37,669 nucleotides of DNA from a virus, in IMG/VR virus record IMGVR_UViG_3300034073_003725, positions 1 through 37,669 of that record; one strand, given 5' to 3'. The stretch's first letter is position 1, and each line of letters opens with the position of its first letter. The notes beneath the pieces are model-generated. The model was not told the origin of the DNA. It ran no database searches and worked only from the letters and a program-made list of their open reading frames with translations. A program made the position numbers and the translations under genes. Below, piece after piece: positions 36,660 through 37,669 of this stretch.

Positions 36660-37669
36660 CAGAGTCCAAGTCTCCGGCGAGTTTTCACCGAACCCTGCAT
36701 GGACTGGAATGCCAGCGCCCTGCCGCGTTCAGCCGCCTCTCTCGTAGCAACCCGCAGTTGCTCAGTCGTAACGTACTCAACACCATTGATCATTCGCGAC
36801 TCGTAGCGAACATCTATAGGCTTGTTGCTGAAGTCAGCAAAGGACAGGCCATTGTTTTGCTGCATCGCAGTCCGAGTCGCCTCCAGTTGCGCCCTGGTCT
36901 TCTTGAATAGATTTGAAGTGTCATTGCTCGACAGCACGCTTCCGCCACTGTCAGGCATGAACAGTTCGGGTCCGCGCTCTCCCACGATGTAGGGCTGCCG
37001 TGCATTGACCGGGCCACCGTTTGCCCTGAACATCCCAAACAGGGAGCCGCCAGGGGTGAACATTCCGGCGATACCACCCACGGCTCCGAAGATGCCAGCC
37101 AGGCCCATGAGGGTGTTGTAGGTGCCGCCTTCCTGGATCTGGCTCGCTCCAGCAATCCCAATGGCAATGGATCCCAGTGCGCCCACTGCGGCGCCCATGG
37201 CGGTCCCCAAGCCAGAGAAGGCGCTAGGCACCGGCTTGGCAGCATCCCCGGCCTTCTTGATGTCCCCTGCGGCGCTGGTGTTGGCAGCGGCCAGTGCCTG
37301 CTGTGATTTGGCCACCTCGCTGGTTTCAGGTGTTGGGGTCGCCACGCCAGGAAGGGCTGGAGTGGCTCCCGTGCCAGGTACCGAGCCTGATGCAGGCTGC
37401 AGTGCGGTCGTCAGGGCCTGGCCGAGAGCAGACACGCCCTGTGCGGTCTGCTGGGACGCGACACCCAGGCTGTTGACCTGTTGACCTGTCTGCTGCCAGG
37501 GCACCTGCTGCAGCTCGATAGCGCCCTGGCTTTGCTCTGCAGGTATCGGGAACACCCGAGGCGTCATGGCCGGAGCCGGATCCACTTGGGCTGAGGCTTG
37601 GCCGGGAACAGGCAGACGATTTGTCGTTGGCCCAAGCGCCTGTGTCGGAGTCGGCGCCGGAGCGGGAGG
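36659..37669 (-). CDS. Tape measure protein, C-terminal part (cut by window edge)
   Basis: The frame is open to the right window edge with no stop, so the visible 336 codons are the C-terminal end of a longer protein; a GTG at 37585 is internal. A Pro/Ala-rich segment (APTPTQALGP) leads to a Gln-rich helix, then two glycine/alanine hydrophobic stretches (AMGAAVGALGSIAIGIAGAS and LMGLAGIFGAVGGIAGMF). It ends with the hallmark of tape-measure C-termini: ANGGPVNARQPYIVGERGPE followed by LFMPDSGGSVLS. It sets tail length and is ejected with DNA. Confidence 0.8.
   Translation of the reverse strand, partial: PPAPAPTPTQALGPTTNRLPVPGQASAQVDPAPAMTPRVFPIPAEQSQGAIELQQVPWQQTGQQVNSLGVASQQTAQGVSALGQALTTALQPASGSVPGTGATPALPGVATPTPETSEVAKSQQALAAANTSAAGDIKKAGDAAKPVPSAFSGLGTAMGAAVGALGSIAIGIAGASQIQEGGTYNTLMGLAGIFGAVGGIAGMFTPGGSLFGMFRANGGPVNARQPYIVGERGPELFMPDSGGSVLSSNDTSNLFKKTRAQLEATRTAMQQNNGLSFADFSNKPIDVRYESRMINGVEYVTTEQLRVATREAAERGRALAFQSMQGSVKTRRRLGL

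Noticed and set aside
1-37669. CRISPR arrays, insertion sequences, rRNA genes
   Set aside because: No regularly spaced direct repeats, transposase with terminal repeats, or rRNA-like sequence was seen on either strand.

Overview
The window is one stretch of a temperate, long-tailed (siphovirus-like) bacteriophage genome whose host is almost certainly a picocyanobacterium (Synechococcus/Cyanobium type). Evidence for the host: the ThyX flavin site is of the cyanobacterial kind, the phage carries a monomeric B12-dependent class II ribonucleotide reductase and a group-2-like sigma-70 factor, and most early genes lack Shine-Dalgarno sequences. Phage genes lie on both sides of a tRNA-derived attachment site, so the sequence looks like the free (attP) form rather than an integrated prophage.

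Layout. Positions 1-9207 (minus strand): a nucleotide-metabolism and regulation arm with a zinc-ribbon/HTH protein, thyX, dcd, class II RNR, an RlpA-like exported protein, a sigma factor, a PD-(D/E)XK exonuclease, a dNMP kinase and two winged-helix proteins. Positions 9273-10190 (minus): an ArdC-type antirestriction protein. Positions 10316-13918 (mixed strands): small regulators, MazG, an HTH/zinc/NUMOD1-like protein and a candidate lysogeny regulator. Positions 14218-20468 (plus): the replication/recombination operon with a primase-helicase split by a class 3 intein, a RecT/Bet-type annealing protein, SSB and an Hjc-like resolvase. Positions 20446-21600: tyrosine integrase and attP. Positions 21605-22388: a divergent HNH / XRE pair. 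Positions 22485-37669 (mostly minus, transcribed right to left): tape measure (cut by the window edge), L-like, possible K-like and J-like tail tip genes, then further virion and adhesion proteins and a two-domain endolysin. One plus-strand pair of virion genes (27120-29995) interrupts this arm.

Main new observation. Six or seven early units are preceded by the same composite control element. It has a TTGACA-like box preceded by GGACA(C/A)GGGC, an exact 17-nt spacer whose right part resembles TGTCCGTG, and a CATACT-like -10. In most of them a small stem-loop follows in the first nucleotides of the predicted mRNA (GGGC-AAC-GCCC type). The stem varies in a compensatory way between loci (GAGC/GCTC, AGGC/GCCT), and the start codon often follows it immediately with no Shine-Dalgarno. 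This points to a shared early-gene switch that may act at both DNA and RNA level.

How the genes fit together: on infection or induction the repeated promoters would turn on antirestriction, dNTP supply (RNR, Dcd, ThyX, dNMP kinase, MazG) and replication/recombination. The sigma factor would redirect the host polymerase, perhaps to late genes. Int/attP and the small HTH proteins would govern lysogeny. Everything here comes from reading the sequence; no database search was run.
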